Positions 7,850 to 14,843 are shown, counted from the first letter of the stretch. The stretch is 14,846 nt of DNA from an uncultured Clostridia bacterium (GCA_946004305.1 CAMFZJ010000017.1:1-14846), one strand, 5' to 3'. Numbers and translations: made by a program. Notes: generated by a model from the letters alone, not told the origin.

Positions 7850-7872
7850 TAAAATAGGTATTGGCTATTTTA
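7850..7872. repeat. 8-bp inverted repeat around the apbE-rnf -35 region
   Basis: TAAAATAG (7850-7857), spacer GTATTGG and CTATTTTA (7865-7872) form a perfect 8-bp inverted repeat enclosing the -35 TTGGCT. It could be an operator for the apbE-rnf operon. It does not match the Rex pattern TTGTTAA-N4-TTAACAA. Such AT-rich repeats can arise by chance, so the call is tentative. The rest of 7777-7849 is AT-rich with nothing recognised. Confidence 0.35.
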
Positions 7873-7889
7873 AAAATTTGTAGTATAAT
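7861..7889 (+). promoter_or_regulatory. sigma-A-type promoter of the apbE-rnf operon
   Basis: A -35 TTGGCT (7861-7866), a 17-base spacer and a perfect -10 TATAAT (7884-7889) are present. Transcription would start near 7896, about 26 bases ahead of the TTG start of apbE. It diverges from the pstS promoter. No other promoter or terminator is evident up to the end of rnfB, so it probably drives all nine genes. Confidence 0.75.
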
Positions 7890-7921
7890 AGTTGGGATTA
7901 TTGTTTAAAGGTTTGGTTTCT

Positions 7922-8926
7922 TTGAGAATTATATCAAAATTTGCCATTTTACTTATTCTTAGTACATTGCTGTGCTTATCGTCTTGCAATATAGGTAATG
8001 AATATTCCATAGAATTTTTCGCTATGGACACAATTATGTCGGTTAATGCATATGGAAACCAAAGCAAAGAGGCTGTTAAAAAAGTTGAAAAGGAAATAAA
8101 CAGATTGGATAACCTGCTTTCTGTTCAAAATAAAAACAGCGATATTTACAAAATTAACGAAAATAAATGTATTTCTCCATCTAAGGAAACATTAAACATC
8201 ATTAAAAAAGCAAAGAAAATATCCAGATTAACAGATGGTGCTTTTGATATTACCACAGAGCCTTTAACAAAAGCCTGGGGATTTTCCGGTGGTGCTGAAA
8301 ACAGAGTCCCTGACAAAAAGGAAATCAGAAACATTCTTAAAAATGTGGGAGCTGAAAATATTAACATTAACAATGGGAAAATCACGCTTAATAACAATTC
8401 TTCTGTTGACTTAGGCGCCATAGCAAAGGGCTATGCTTCCCACAAAGCCGGTGAGATTTTTAATGACTATAAAATTACTTCTGCTCTGATTTCTCTGGGT
8501 GGAAACGTAAGGGCTGTAGGCAGTAAACCTGACGGCAGTCCTTGGATTGTAGGAATTGCAGACCCTGATAATACCGAAAAGCAAATAGGCACACTTTCTG
8601 TTAAGGACACATCTGTTATTACTTCAGGGGGGTATCAGAGATTTTTTGAAAGCAACGGAAAGAAATATCATCATATTATAAATCCGCACACAGGTTATCC
8701 TGCTGAAAACGGACTTAAATCTGTAACCGTTGTATCTGAAGATGATACTCTCGGAGACGGACTTACTACCGGATTATTTGTTATGGGACTTGATAAGGCA
8801 ATAGAATTCTATAAAGAAAACGGTAGCTTTGGAGCTGTATTTATTACAGATAATAATGATATATATGTAACAGGTAACATTAAGGATATTTTTAAATCTA
8901 ACAGAAGCTTTGAGGTAATAGAATAA
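7922..8926 (+). CDS. apbE: FAD:protein FMN transferase ApbE (lipoprotein)
   Basis: ApbE cuts FAD and attaches FMN covalently to a Ser/Thr in target proteins on the outer face of the membrane. RnfD and RnfG, encoded downstream, are the obvious substrates. The 334 residues begin with a lipoprotein signal (lipobox LSSC, C22). Family motifs are DGAFDITTEPL (105-115), VDLGAIAKGYA (162-172), SLGGN (191-195), SGGYQRFF (235-242), HIINPHTGYP (251-260) and the metal-site region GDGLTTGLFVMG (D279, T282-T283). Start choice: the frame extends upstream to a TTG at 7892, but that lies only two bases after the -10. The TTG at 7922 has AAAGG ten bases upstream and starts a normal signal peptide (MRIISKFAIL). 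No ATG is available before the signal peptide. The stop overlaps the next ATG (TAATG). Confidence 0.94.
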   Translation: MRIISKFAILLILSTLLCLSSCNIGNEYSIEFFAMDTIMSVNAYGNQSKEAVKKVEKEINRLDNLLSVQNKNSDIYKINENKCISPSKETLNIIKKAKKISRLTDGAFDITTEPLTKAWGFSGGAENRVPDKKEIRNILKNVGAENININNGKITLNNNSSVDLGAIAKGYASHKAGEIFNDYKITSALISLGGNVRAVGSKPDGSPWIVGIADPDNTEKQIGTLSVKDTSVITSGGYQRFFESNGKKYHHIINPHTGYPAENGLKSVTVVSEDDTLGDGLTTGLFVMGLDKAIEFYKENGSFGAVFITDNNDIYVTGNIKDIFKSNRSFEVIE

Positions 8927-9303
8927 TGAAAAATAGGTTTTGGATTATTATTTTCTCAGCTGTTTTGATTATATCCGCAGGACTTTGGATATTAATAAGC
9001 AATCTGTCCCTTTCTGCAAATATTGTGGGGATTTATCAGAACAACAGGCTTATTAAAAAAATTGACCTAAATTCTGTTACTGAGCCATACGAAATTACTA
9101 TTAGCGGAGAAGCAGGTAAAAACATTGTACAGGTTTCTAACGGTCATATTAAAATGAAGTCTGCCCAATGTCCTGACAAGATTTGCGTCAATCACGGTGA
9201 GCTTATCAGCAACACCTCCCCTATTGTTTGCCTGCCTAACAAAATTGTAATTAAGTTTGAAAATTCTTCTGAAAATATTGACGTAAAAACAGGAGTTAAA
9301 TAA
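8926..9303 (+). CDS. membrane-anchored NusG domain II protein
   Basis: A 125-residue protein with one N-terminal membrane helix (about 6-28) and a small extracytoplasmic beta domain (about 32-115) of the NusG-domain-II type. The family signature is seen as SAQCPDKICVNHG (79-91) and SPIVCLPNKIVI (98-109). The three cysteines C82, C87 and C102 might bind a metal or form a disulfide. It is not a NusG transcription factor, because the NGN and KOW modules are absent. Such proteins are often found beside apbE and rnf or other flavinylated electron-transfer genes. A role in assembling or serving the Rnf complex is inferred; the function is not known to me. It is joined to both neighbours by one-base TAATG overlaps. 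Confidence 0.85.
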   Translation: MKNRFWIIIFSAVLIISAGLWILISNLSLSANIVGIYQNNRLIKKIDLNSVTEPYEITISGEAGKNIVQVSNGHIKMKSAQCPDKICVNHGELISNTSPIVCLPNKIVIKFENSSENIDVKTGVK

Positions 9304-9800
9304 TGAAAACTAAAAAACTGGTTTTTACTGCAATTCTTACTGCTTTGGCACTTGTTGCCTTTTCAATAGAAGCCGCTATACCGCCTATTACTCCCATTTA
9401 CGGAATTAAGCTTGGTATAGCAAATGTGTTTACTTTATTTGCACTTTACACTCTTGGTCCTTATGAAGCCGCTGCCGTACTGTTTGTACGAATCACTTTG
9501 GGCAGTATTTTTACCGGTCAGGCAGTTTCATTTATATATAGTCTTTCCGGAGGGCTTCTTTCTTTTATACTTATGCTTATTCTTAAAAGATTTTTTCAGA
9601 AAGACAAGGTTTGGGTTTTAAGCGTATTGTGTGCAATCGCTCACAATGTTGGGCAGATTATTGCGGCTGTTATAATTACACAGACTTTTCAGATTGCTTT
9701 TTACTTACCTGTGCTTTTAATTTCAGGTATTATTGCAGGTGCATTTACAGGCTTGTGTGTTCAGTTCACTCTTTTGCACCTGAAAAGATTTGTAAATTAG
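9303..9800 (+). CDS. Gx transporter / HepS1-like integral membrane protein
   Basis: A 165-residue, very hydrophobic protein with about five to six membrane helices. The N-terminal segment (EAAIPPITPIYGIKLGIANV, about 22-41) and AIAHNVGQIIAA (about 111-122) are typical of the family annotated as Gx transporter or heptaprenyl diphosphate synthase component I. The fold resembles the substrate-binding S components of ECF vitamin transporters. The old prenyl-synthase name is probably misleading here, since no catalytic DDxxD motif is present. Between the NusG-II gene and rnfC, a role in supplying a precursor such as a flavin or quinone to the electron-transfer system is plausible but unproven. It overlaps the previous gene by one base, and 41 bases separate it from rnfC. 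Confidence 0.8.
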   Translation: MKTKKLVFTAILTALALVAFSIEAAIPPITPIYGIKLGIANVFTLFALYTLGPYEAAAVLFVRITLGSIFTGQAVSFIYSLSGGLLSFILMLILKRFFQKDKVWVLSVLCAIAHNVGQIIAAVIITQTFQIAFYLPVLLISGIIAGAFTGLCVQFTLLHLKRFVN

Positions 9801-9841
9801 TATTTAATTATCATTTTGGTATTTATGGAGGATAAAAAGGT

Positions 9842-11158
9842 ATGAGATTAAGCGGAGTTAGGTTATTACACAAAAAGAACACCTCCGGCTGTATTCCACA
9901 AAGACTTCCTTTGCCGGAAAAGGTAATAATTCCTATGTCTATGCACATTGGTAAGCCTGCTGTCCCTGTGGTTAAGGTTGGTCAAAGGGTTACAGTTGGT
10001 GAGCTTATTGCCAAAGCGGATGGCTTTATTAGTGCACCTGTTCATTCAAGCGTTTCGGGAAAGGTTAAAAAGCTCGGAGAAATCACAGGTTATGGCGGTA
10101 ATAAAATTACTGCTATAGAAATTGAAACTGACGGTTATCAGGAAATTTGTGAAAGTATTGCTCAGCCTGTAGTCACAGACTTTGAGAGTTTTGTTACTGC
10201 TGTAAAGGAAAGCGGTATTGTAGGTCTTGGCGGTGCAGGATTTCCAACATTTGTTAAGCTTGGGGTAAAGGATATTTCAGCAGTAAAAGCTGTGGTTATC
10301 AACGCTGCGGAATGTGAGCCTTACATAACTTCTGATACAAGAACAATGATTGATAAGGCTGAATACATAAAAAAAGGTATTGAGCTTCTACAGAAATATT
10401 TGCAGCCTGAAAAGGTTTATATCGGCATTGAAAACAACAAAAAAGAGGCTATTGCAAAAATGAAAGAGCTTGCCCTTGAAATGGATAAGGTGGAAGTTAA
10501 GGTATTGCCTGCTATTTATCCCCAAGGCGGTGAGAAGGTTCTTGTTTACAACACAATGGGCAAGATTATCCCGAAGGGGGGATTGCCACTTGATGTTGGC
10601 GCTGTAGTAATTAACTGTACTACTCTCTCTGCAATTGCCGAATATATTGAAACAGGTATGCCACTTATAGAGAAATGCATTACCGTTGACGGTTCTGCTG
10701 TTAAAGAGCCTAAAAATGTAATTGCTCCTATCGGTACTCCTCTTGAAAAATTGTTTGAGTTCTGCGGTGGTTTTAAATCTGAGCCTAAAAAGATTATATA
10801 CGGCGGACCTATGATGGGAATTGCTGTTTCATCAACTGATGTTCCTGTAATAAAAAACACAAACGCTGTTATTGCTATGGACGAAAAAGAGGCAACTCCT
10901 CCAAAAACAACTGCTTGTATTAACTGCGGTGAATGTGCAAATCATTGTCCATTAAGACTTGACCCCAGGGAGTTTTCCAAAGCACTAAAGCTGGGATTAT
11001 TTGATGAACTGCAAGGTCTTAATGCTGACTTATGCATGGAATGTGGCTGTTGCTCATATGTATGTCCTGCAAAACGGCCTATTGTTCAGAACAACAAGCT
11101 TGCTAAACAAAAGCTTAATGAATATTTAAGAGAACAAAAAGCAAAGGAGGATAAGTAA
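9842..11158 (+). CDS. rnfC: Rnf complex subunit RnfC (NADH/FMN and 2x[4Fe-4S])
   Basis: This peripheral cytoplasmic subunit exchanges electrons with NAD(H) in the ferredoxin:NAD+ oxidoreductase (Rnf). The 438 residues contain an N-terminal barrel-sandwich region (about 1-110) and a Complex-I 51-kDa-like nucleotide/FMN region with GLGGAGFPTFVKL (128-140) and NAAECEPYI (154-162). An SLBB-like region (about 245-345) follows, then two [4Fe-4S] motifs: C359-C362-C365-C369 and C398-C401-C404-C408. The C-terminus is a short charged tail, without the long repeats of some proteobacterial RnfC. GGAGG lies ten bases before the ATG. The stop overlaps the rnfD ATG. Confidence 0.96.
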   Translation: MRLSGVRLLHKKNTSGCIPQRLPLPEKVIIPMSMHIGKPAVPVVKVGQRVTVGELIAKADGFISAPVHSSVSGKVKKLGEITGYGGNKITAIEIETDGYQEICESIAQPVVTDFESFVTAVKESGIVGLGGAGFPTFVKLGVKDISAVKAVVINAAECEPYITSDTRTMIDKAEYIKKGIELLQKYLQPEKVYIGIENNKKEAIAKMKELALEMDKVEVKVLPAIYPQGGEKVLVYNTMGKIIPKGGLPLDVGAVVINCTTLSAIAEYIETGMPLIEKCITVDGSAVKEPKNVIAPIGTPLEKLFEFCGGFKSEPKKIIYGGPMMGIAVSSTDVPVIKNTNAVIAMDEKEATPPKTTACINCGECANHCPLRLDPREFSKALKLGLFDELQGLNADLCMECGCCSYVCPAKRPIVQNNKLAKQKLNEYLREQKAKEDK

Positions 11159-12075
11159 TGGGTAAGCTTATTTCCGGTATTTCTCCACACGTTACTTCAA
11201 ACAGAACTACTCAAAATATAATGCTTGACGTTATTATTGCTCTTGTTCCAGCAGGCATTGCTTCCGTTATTATTTTTGGATTGAGGGCTTTGCTTGTAAT
11301 CGGAGTATGCGTTTTAGTCTGCGTTATCTCTGAGTACATATTTGAAAAAATCTGTAAAAAAGAAAACACGGTTATGGATTTGTCTGCTGTTGTAACAGGT
11401 CTTTTGCTTGCTTATAATCTGCCTGTTTCTATACCTTTGTGGCAGGCTGTATTCGGCAGTGCTTTTGCAATTATAGTTGTTAAACAGCTTTTCGGCGGTA
11501 TTGGTCAGAACTTTGCTAACCCTGCCATTACTGCAAGAATTGTTATGCTTGTTGCTTTCTCAGGCGCTATGACTTCTTGGGTATTCCCTGACGCTTCTTC
11601 TACCGCTACACCTCTTGTTTATCTTTACAAAGGCGACTTAACTTCTATGCCTTCTTATTTAGATATGCTATTAGGTGTAAGGGGCGGTTGTCTTGGTGAA
11701 ACCTGTACTATTGCTTTACTGGCAGGAGGTATTTATCTTATTGCAAGACGTGTAATAAGCTGGCACACTCCTGTTGCTTTTATAGGCACAGTCCTTGTTA
11801 TGGCTTTGATTTTTGACAAAGCTCCTGTTTATCAGCTTATGTCCGGAGGACTTATTATCGGTGCTTTCTTTATGGCTACTGACTATGCTACTACTCCCTC
11901 AACAAAATGGGGCAAGGTTATTTTCGGTGTTGGCTGTGGACTTATTACTGTATTGATAAGATTCTGGGGTACTTCTCCTGAGGGTGTTTCCTACTCTATT
12001 CTTCTGATGAATATTTTTACACCTTATATTTCAAGACTTACCTGTCCAAAGCCTCTTACAGGAGGTAAAAAATAA
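11158..12075 (+). CDS. rnfD: Rnf complex subunit RnfD (membrane flavoprotein)
   Basis: An integral membrane subunit of the Rnf ion pump (305 residues, NqrB/RnfD family) with about nine to ten helices. QNFANPAITAR (117-127) and FFMATDYATTPST (237-249) are family signatures. The covalent FMN site is predicted at T151 in DASSTATPL. RnfD usually has a GAT-type sequence here; this protein has TAT, with the acceptor threonine and the following Pro-Leu kept. FMN attachment would be carried out by the ApbE of the same operon. AAGGAGG is well placed before the ATG, and both ends are TAATG junctions. Confidence 0.95.
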   Translation: MGKLISGISPHVTSNRTTQNIMLDVIIALVPAGIASVIIFGLRALLVIGVCVLVCVISEYIFEKICKKENTVMDLSAVVTGLLLAYNLPVSIPLWQAVFGSAFAIIVVKQLFGGIGQNFANPAITARIVMLVAFSGAMTSWVFPDASSTATPLVYLYKGDLTSMPSYLDMLLGVRGGCLGETCTIALLAGGIYLIARRVISWHTPVAFIGTVLVMALIFDKAPVYQLMSGGLIIGAFFMATDYATTPSTKWGKVIFGVGCGLITVLIRFWGTSPEGVSYSILLMNIFTPYISRLTCPKPLTGGKK

Positions 12076-12608
12076 TGAAAAATACATTTAGAGATATTAT
12101 TAAGCCTGTTGTTGTACTTACCTGTATTTGTCTTATTGTTACAGCTTTACTTGCTTATGTAAATACAGTTACTTCTCCGATTATCGAAGATTCTGAACAG
12201 AAAGAAGCTCAGGCGGCTATGGCTGAGGTTCTAAGTGAGGCTGACGGATTTGAACAAATTGAATTTGAAAAATCTGCTGAAAGAGTAAGTGAAATTTATC
12301 AGGCAAAAAACGATACCGGGTATGTATTTATTCTCATAACAAAGGGCTACGGCGGAGATATGAAGCTTATCTGCGGTATCAAGTCTGACGGTACAATTGA
12401 AGCAACAAAAACTCTTTCTCACTCTGAAACAAGCGGTCTTGGTTCAAAGACTGCTGAGGATCCATACAAAAGTCAGTATGTTGGAAAAAATGCCGATACT
12501 TTAAAAGATGTTGACGCTATTTCCGGTGCAACAATTTCTTCGGTTGCTTACATTAACGCTATTGAAGACGCTGTTAATACTTTTGAGCTTATAAAGGAGG
12601 GTAAATAA
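12075..12608 (+). CDS. rnfG: Rnf complex subunit RnfG (covalent FMN-binding)
   Basis: A subunit with one N-terminal membrane helix (about 11-29) and an extracytoplasmic FMN-binding domain (about 75-170); 177 residues in all. HSETSGLGSK (116-125) and DAISGATISS (147-156) are the family motifs. FMN is expected on T153 through a phosphoester bond made by ApbE. In Rnf, RnfG passes electrons at the outer membrane face between RnfD and the RnfA/RnfE core. One-base overlaps at both ends suggest coupled translation and balanced amounts of subunits. Confidence 0.95.
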   Translation: MKNTFRDIIKPVVVLTCICLIVTALLAYVNTVTSPIIEDSEQKEAQAAMAEVLSEADGFEQIEFEKSAERVSEIYQAKNDTGYVFILITKGYGGDMKLICGIKSDGTIEATKTLSHSETSGLGSKTAEDPYKSQYVGKNADTLKDVDAISGATISSVAYINAIEDAVNTFELIKEGK

Positions 12609-13282
12609 TGAGTAAAATACAGAACTTTTTAAAGGGTATTGTAAAAGAAAATCCTGTTCTTGTACTTATACTCGGAACATGCCCTACCCTTGCAGTTTCA
12701 ACCAATGTATTAAGTGCTTTAGGTATGGGCGCTGCTTCTACAATCGTTTTGCTTTGCTCAAATATAGTTATTTCTGCCTTAAGAAATGTCATTCCGGATA
12801 AGGTAAGAATCCCCTGCTACATTGTTCTTATAGCAGGATTTGTAACTATGGTACAAATGCTTGTTAAAGCCTTTGCACCTGCTCTGGACAACGCTCTTGG
12901 AATTTATCTTCCCCTTATTGTTGTAAACTGTATTATACTTGGCAGAGCCGAGATGTTCGCCAATAAAAACAAGGTTATTGATTCTGCTGTTGACGCTTTA
13001 GGAATGGGCGTTGGATTTACACTTGCTCTGTTTTTGATGGCTACAATCCGTGAGGTTTTCGGCAACGGCACTTGGCTTGGTATTGAAATCCCTGTACTTA
13101 TTGACAACCATATTTCAATTATGACTATGGCTCCGGGCGGGTTCTTGGTATTTGGTATTCTTATTGCTGTTGTAAACAAGGTGCTGAATAACAAAAATCC
13201 TAAAAAGGAATTTGGCTGCGAAGGCTGTCCCTCTGCTGATATTTGCGGTAAAAAAACCTGTGGTGACAAGGAGGCAGAATAA
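12608..13282 (+). CDS. rnfE: Rnf complex subunit RnfE with Cys-rich C-terminal tail
   Basis: An integral membrane core subunit (224 residues, about six helices) that pairs with RnfA. The half-channel cysteines C25 (LGTCPTLAVS) and C108 (VVNCIILGRAE) match those known to hold an in-membrane [2Fe-2S] centre together with RnfA. After the last helix (about 178-195) comes a hydrophilic tail with C204, C207, C213 and C218 (FGCEGCPSADICGKKTCGD), absent from proteobacterial RnfE as I know it. The tail may bind a metal or cluster. AAAGGAGG precedes the ATG. Both ends are TAATG overlaps. Confidence 0.95.
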   Translation: MSKIQNFLKGIVKENPVLVLILGTCPTLAVSTNVLSALGMGAASTIVLLCSNIVISALRNVIPDKVRIPCYIVLIAGFVTMVQMLVKAFAPALDNALGIYLPLIVVNCIILGRAEMFANKNKVIDSAVDALGMGVGFTLALFLMATIREVFGNGTWLGIEIPVLIDNHISIMTMAPGGFLVFGILIAVVNKVLNNKNPKKEFGCEGCPSADICGKKTCGDKEAE

Positions 13283-13872
13283 TGACAAAACTTATTATAA
13301 TTATGCTTTCTGCAGTATTCATAAACAACTATGTGCTGTCACGTTTCCTCGGCATATGTCCTTTCTTGGGCGTTTCCAAAAAGCTTAATCAGGCTGTGGG
13401 TATGAGCCTTGCCGTTATATTTGTTATGCTTATTGCTACTGCTGTAACGTGGCCTATACAAATGTTTTTACTTGAGCCCGGCAACCTTGGATATTTGCAG
13501 ACTATTGTATTTATTCTTGTAATTGCTTCTCTTGTTCAGCTGGTTGAGATTATTTTAAAAAGATACATTCCTTCCCTGCATAAATCTCTAGGTGTATATC
13601 TCCCTTTGATTACAACTAACTGTGCTGTTCTGGGTGTTACTATTCTTAACATTGACGAGGGATATACTTTTATTGAAGCAATGGTAAACTCTCTTGGAAG
13701 CGGATTGGGATTTTTCCTTGCTATGGTTATGTTCTCCGGTGTTCGCTCTGTTATTGAGGGTGCTGATGTTCCTAAGGCTTTCAGAGGACTGCCTATTACC
13801 TTGGTAGCCGCTTCTATCACTTCACTATCCTTCTTGGGATTTTCAGGTGTTATAGAAAATCTATTTGCATAA
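13282..13872 (+). CDS. rnfA: Rnf complex subunit RnfA
   Basis: An integral membrane core subunit (196 residues, about six helices), homologous to RnfE but inserted in the opposite orientation. C26 in LGICPFLGVS and C114 in TTNCAVLGVT match the residues that share the in-membrane [2Fe-2S] centre with RnfE. NNYVLSRFLGICPFLGVS near the N-terminus identifies RnfA and not RnfE. AAGGAGG lies nine bases before the ATG, which overlaps the rnfE stop. The ribosome site for rnfB overlaps its stop codon. Confidence 0.96.
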   Translation: MTKLIIIMLSAVFINNYVLSRFLGICPFLGVSKKLNQAVGMSLAVIFVMLIATAVTWPIQMFLLEPGNLGYLQTIVFILVIASLVQLVEIILKRYIPSLHKSLGVYLPLITTNCAVLGVTILNIDEGYTFIEAMVNSLGSGLGFFLAMVMFSGVRSVIEGADVPKAFRGLPITLVAASITSLSFLGFSGVIENLFA

Positions 13873-13882
13873 AGGGGTGCTG

Positions 13883-14719
13883 ATGATGTTAGAAATTATT
13901 TATGCAGTTATTCCTGTTGTTATTATCGGCATAATCTGTGGGGCTGTGTTAGTTGTAGCTTCAAAAATTATGGCTGTTAAAGAAAATGAAAAAATCCCTA
14001 TGATAAGAGAATGTCTGCCCGGAGCAAACTGCGGTGCCTGCGGATATGCAGGCTGTGACGGATATGCAAAAGCTTTGGCTGAGGGTGAAACAACTTCTAC
14101 TAATTTATGTATCCCCGGTGCTGATGAAGTTTCTCGCAAATTAAGTGAGATTATGGGCGTTGAGTTTCAGGATGTAGTGGAACAGGTTGCTGTTGTACAC
14201 TGCGGCGGTGACTGCAATCACACAGAGGATATTGTGGATTACTGCGGTATTAAAAGCTGTGCCGCTGCAAAGCTGATTTACGGTTCTAAGGGCAGCTGCT
14301 CATATGGCTGTTTAGGCTTTGGGGACTGTGCAAACGCTTGTCCTAATGACGCTATTTGTATTGAAAACGGTGTTGCAAGAGTAAATACAAAGGCTTGTAT
14401 CGGCTGCGGACTATGTGTCAAGGCTTGTCCTAACCACCTTATCTCTCTTATGGCTGATGTTGAAAGAGTTGTTGTTACCTGCAACAATAAAGATAAGGGT
14501 GCCGTTACACGCAAAGCTTGCAGTAACGGTTGTATCGGTTGCAAAAAATGTGAAAAGGTCTGTACTCAGGGTGCAATTAAGGTAAAGGATAATCTTGCTG
14601 TTATTGATTACACAAAATGTCCTGAATGTGATGACTTTGGCATTTGTGCAAGAGAATGTACTGTAGGATGTATTGTACTTGCTGATTTAAGCGGTGTTCA
14701 TAGATTTAAAGCTAACTAA
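13883..14719 (+). CDS. rnfB: Rnf complex subunit RnfB (polyferredoxin)
   Basis: The subunit that accepts electrons from reduced ferredoxin. From the chosen start it has 278 residues: a membrane helix (about 5-29), a Fes-type [4Fe-4S] domain (C50, C53, C58, C76 in NCGACGYAGCDGY and after) and a Cys-rich linker (C107, C111, C121, C126). Two ferredoxin-like pairs follow: C139/C143/C149/C153 with C172/C175/C178/C182, and C217/C220/C223/C227 with C246/C249/C255/C259. This is the longer Firmicutes form, with room for about five clusters. Start choice: the frame opens at a TTG (13865) inside rnfA, but GGGG (13874-13877) lies five and eight bases before the tandem ATGs at 13883 and 13886, either of which could be used. 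It is the last gene of the operon, followed by a terminator. Confidence 0.95.
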   Translation: MMLEIIYAVIPVVIIGIICGAVLVVASKIMAVKENEKIPMIRECLPGANCGACGYAGCDGYAKALAEGETTSTNLCIPGADEVSRKLSEIMGVEFQDVVEQVAVVHCGGDCNHTEDIVDYCGIKSCAAAKLIYGSKGSCSYGCLGFGDCANACPNDAICIENGVARVNTKACIGCGLCVKACPNHLISLMADVERVVVTCNNKDKGAVTRKACSNGCIGCKKCEKVCTQGAIKVKDNLAVIDYTKCPECDDFGICARECTVGCIVLADLSGVHRFKAN

Positions 14720-14736
14720 TAAAATAAAAAAATTTC

Positions 14737-14788
14737 GGTTGAGGAGAAATATTCCTATAGCAAGGGGCTTTTCTCCTCAACCTTTTTT
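14737..14788 (+). terminator. Rho-independent terminator of the rnf operon
   Basis: A perfect 13-bp stem (GGTTGAGGAGAAA, 14737-14749, and its complement, 14770-14782) encloses a 20-base loop with a small inner CCT/AGG pairing. It is followed by TTTTTT. It begins 18 bases after the rnfB stop. Confidence 0.92.
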
Positions 14789-14808
14789 ATAAAAATATTA
14801 ACTTTCTA

Positions 14809-14837
14809 TTGACAGATTAATAATATGGTGGTATATT
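14809..14837 (+). promoter_or_regulatory. near-consensus promoter for a gene beyond the window
   Basis: A perfect -35 TTGACA (14809-14814), a 17-base spacer and a -10 TATATT (14832-14837) are present. It lies just past the rnf terminator and points rightward, out of the window. Overlap with an inverted repeat suggests that a repressor controls it. Confidence 0.75.
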
Positions 14838-14843
14838 ATTAAT
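14816..14843. repeat. perfect 11-bp inverted repeat, probable operator
   Basis: ATTAATAATAT (14816-14826), spacer GGTGGT and ATATTATTAAT (14833-14843) form a perfect inverted repeat. It covers most of the spacer and all of the -10 of the promoter at 14809-14837. The position and symmetry fit an operator for a dimeric repressor. The motif does not match any regulator I can name. Confidence 0.6.

Noticed and set aside
7850..7872. Rex operator controlling rnf
   Set aside because: The inverted repeat does not match TTGTTAA-N4-TTAACAA in sequence or spacing.
7892..7921. TTG start at 7892 for apbE, giving a longer protein
   Set aside because: It begins two bases after the -10 TATAAT, upstream of the probable transcription start, and would put ten extra residues before a normal lipoprotein signal.
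7777..7921. FMN riboswitch ahead of apbE
   Set aside because: The leader from the predicted transcription start is only about 26 bases and lacks any conserved riboswitch element.
8926..9303. NusG transcription elongation factor
   Set aside because: Only a domain-II-like fold after a membrane anchor is present; the NGN and KOW modules are missing.
10546..10860. 104-codon open frame on the minus strand inside rnfC
   Set aside because: It is a shadow of the rnfC coding frame with no start signal or family motif.
13865..13882. TTG start at 13865 for rnfB
   Set aside because: It lies within the rnfA coding sequence without a ribosome site, whereas the ATGs at 13883/13886 follow GGGG at proper distance.
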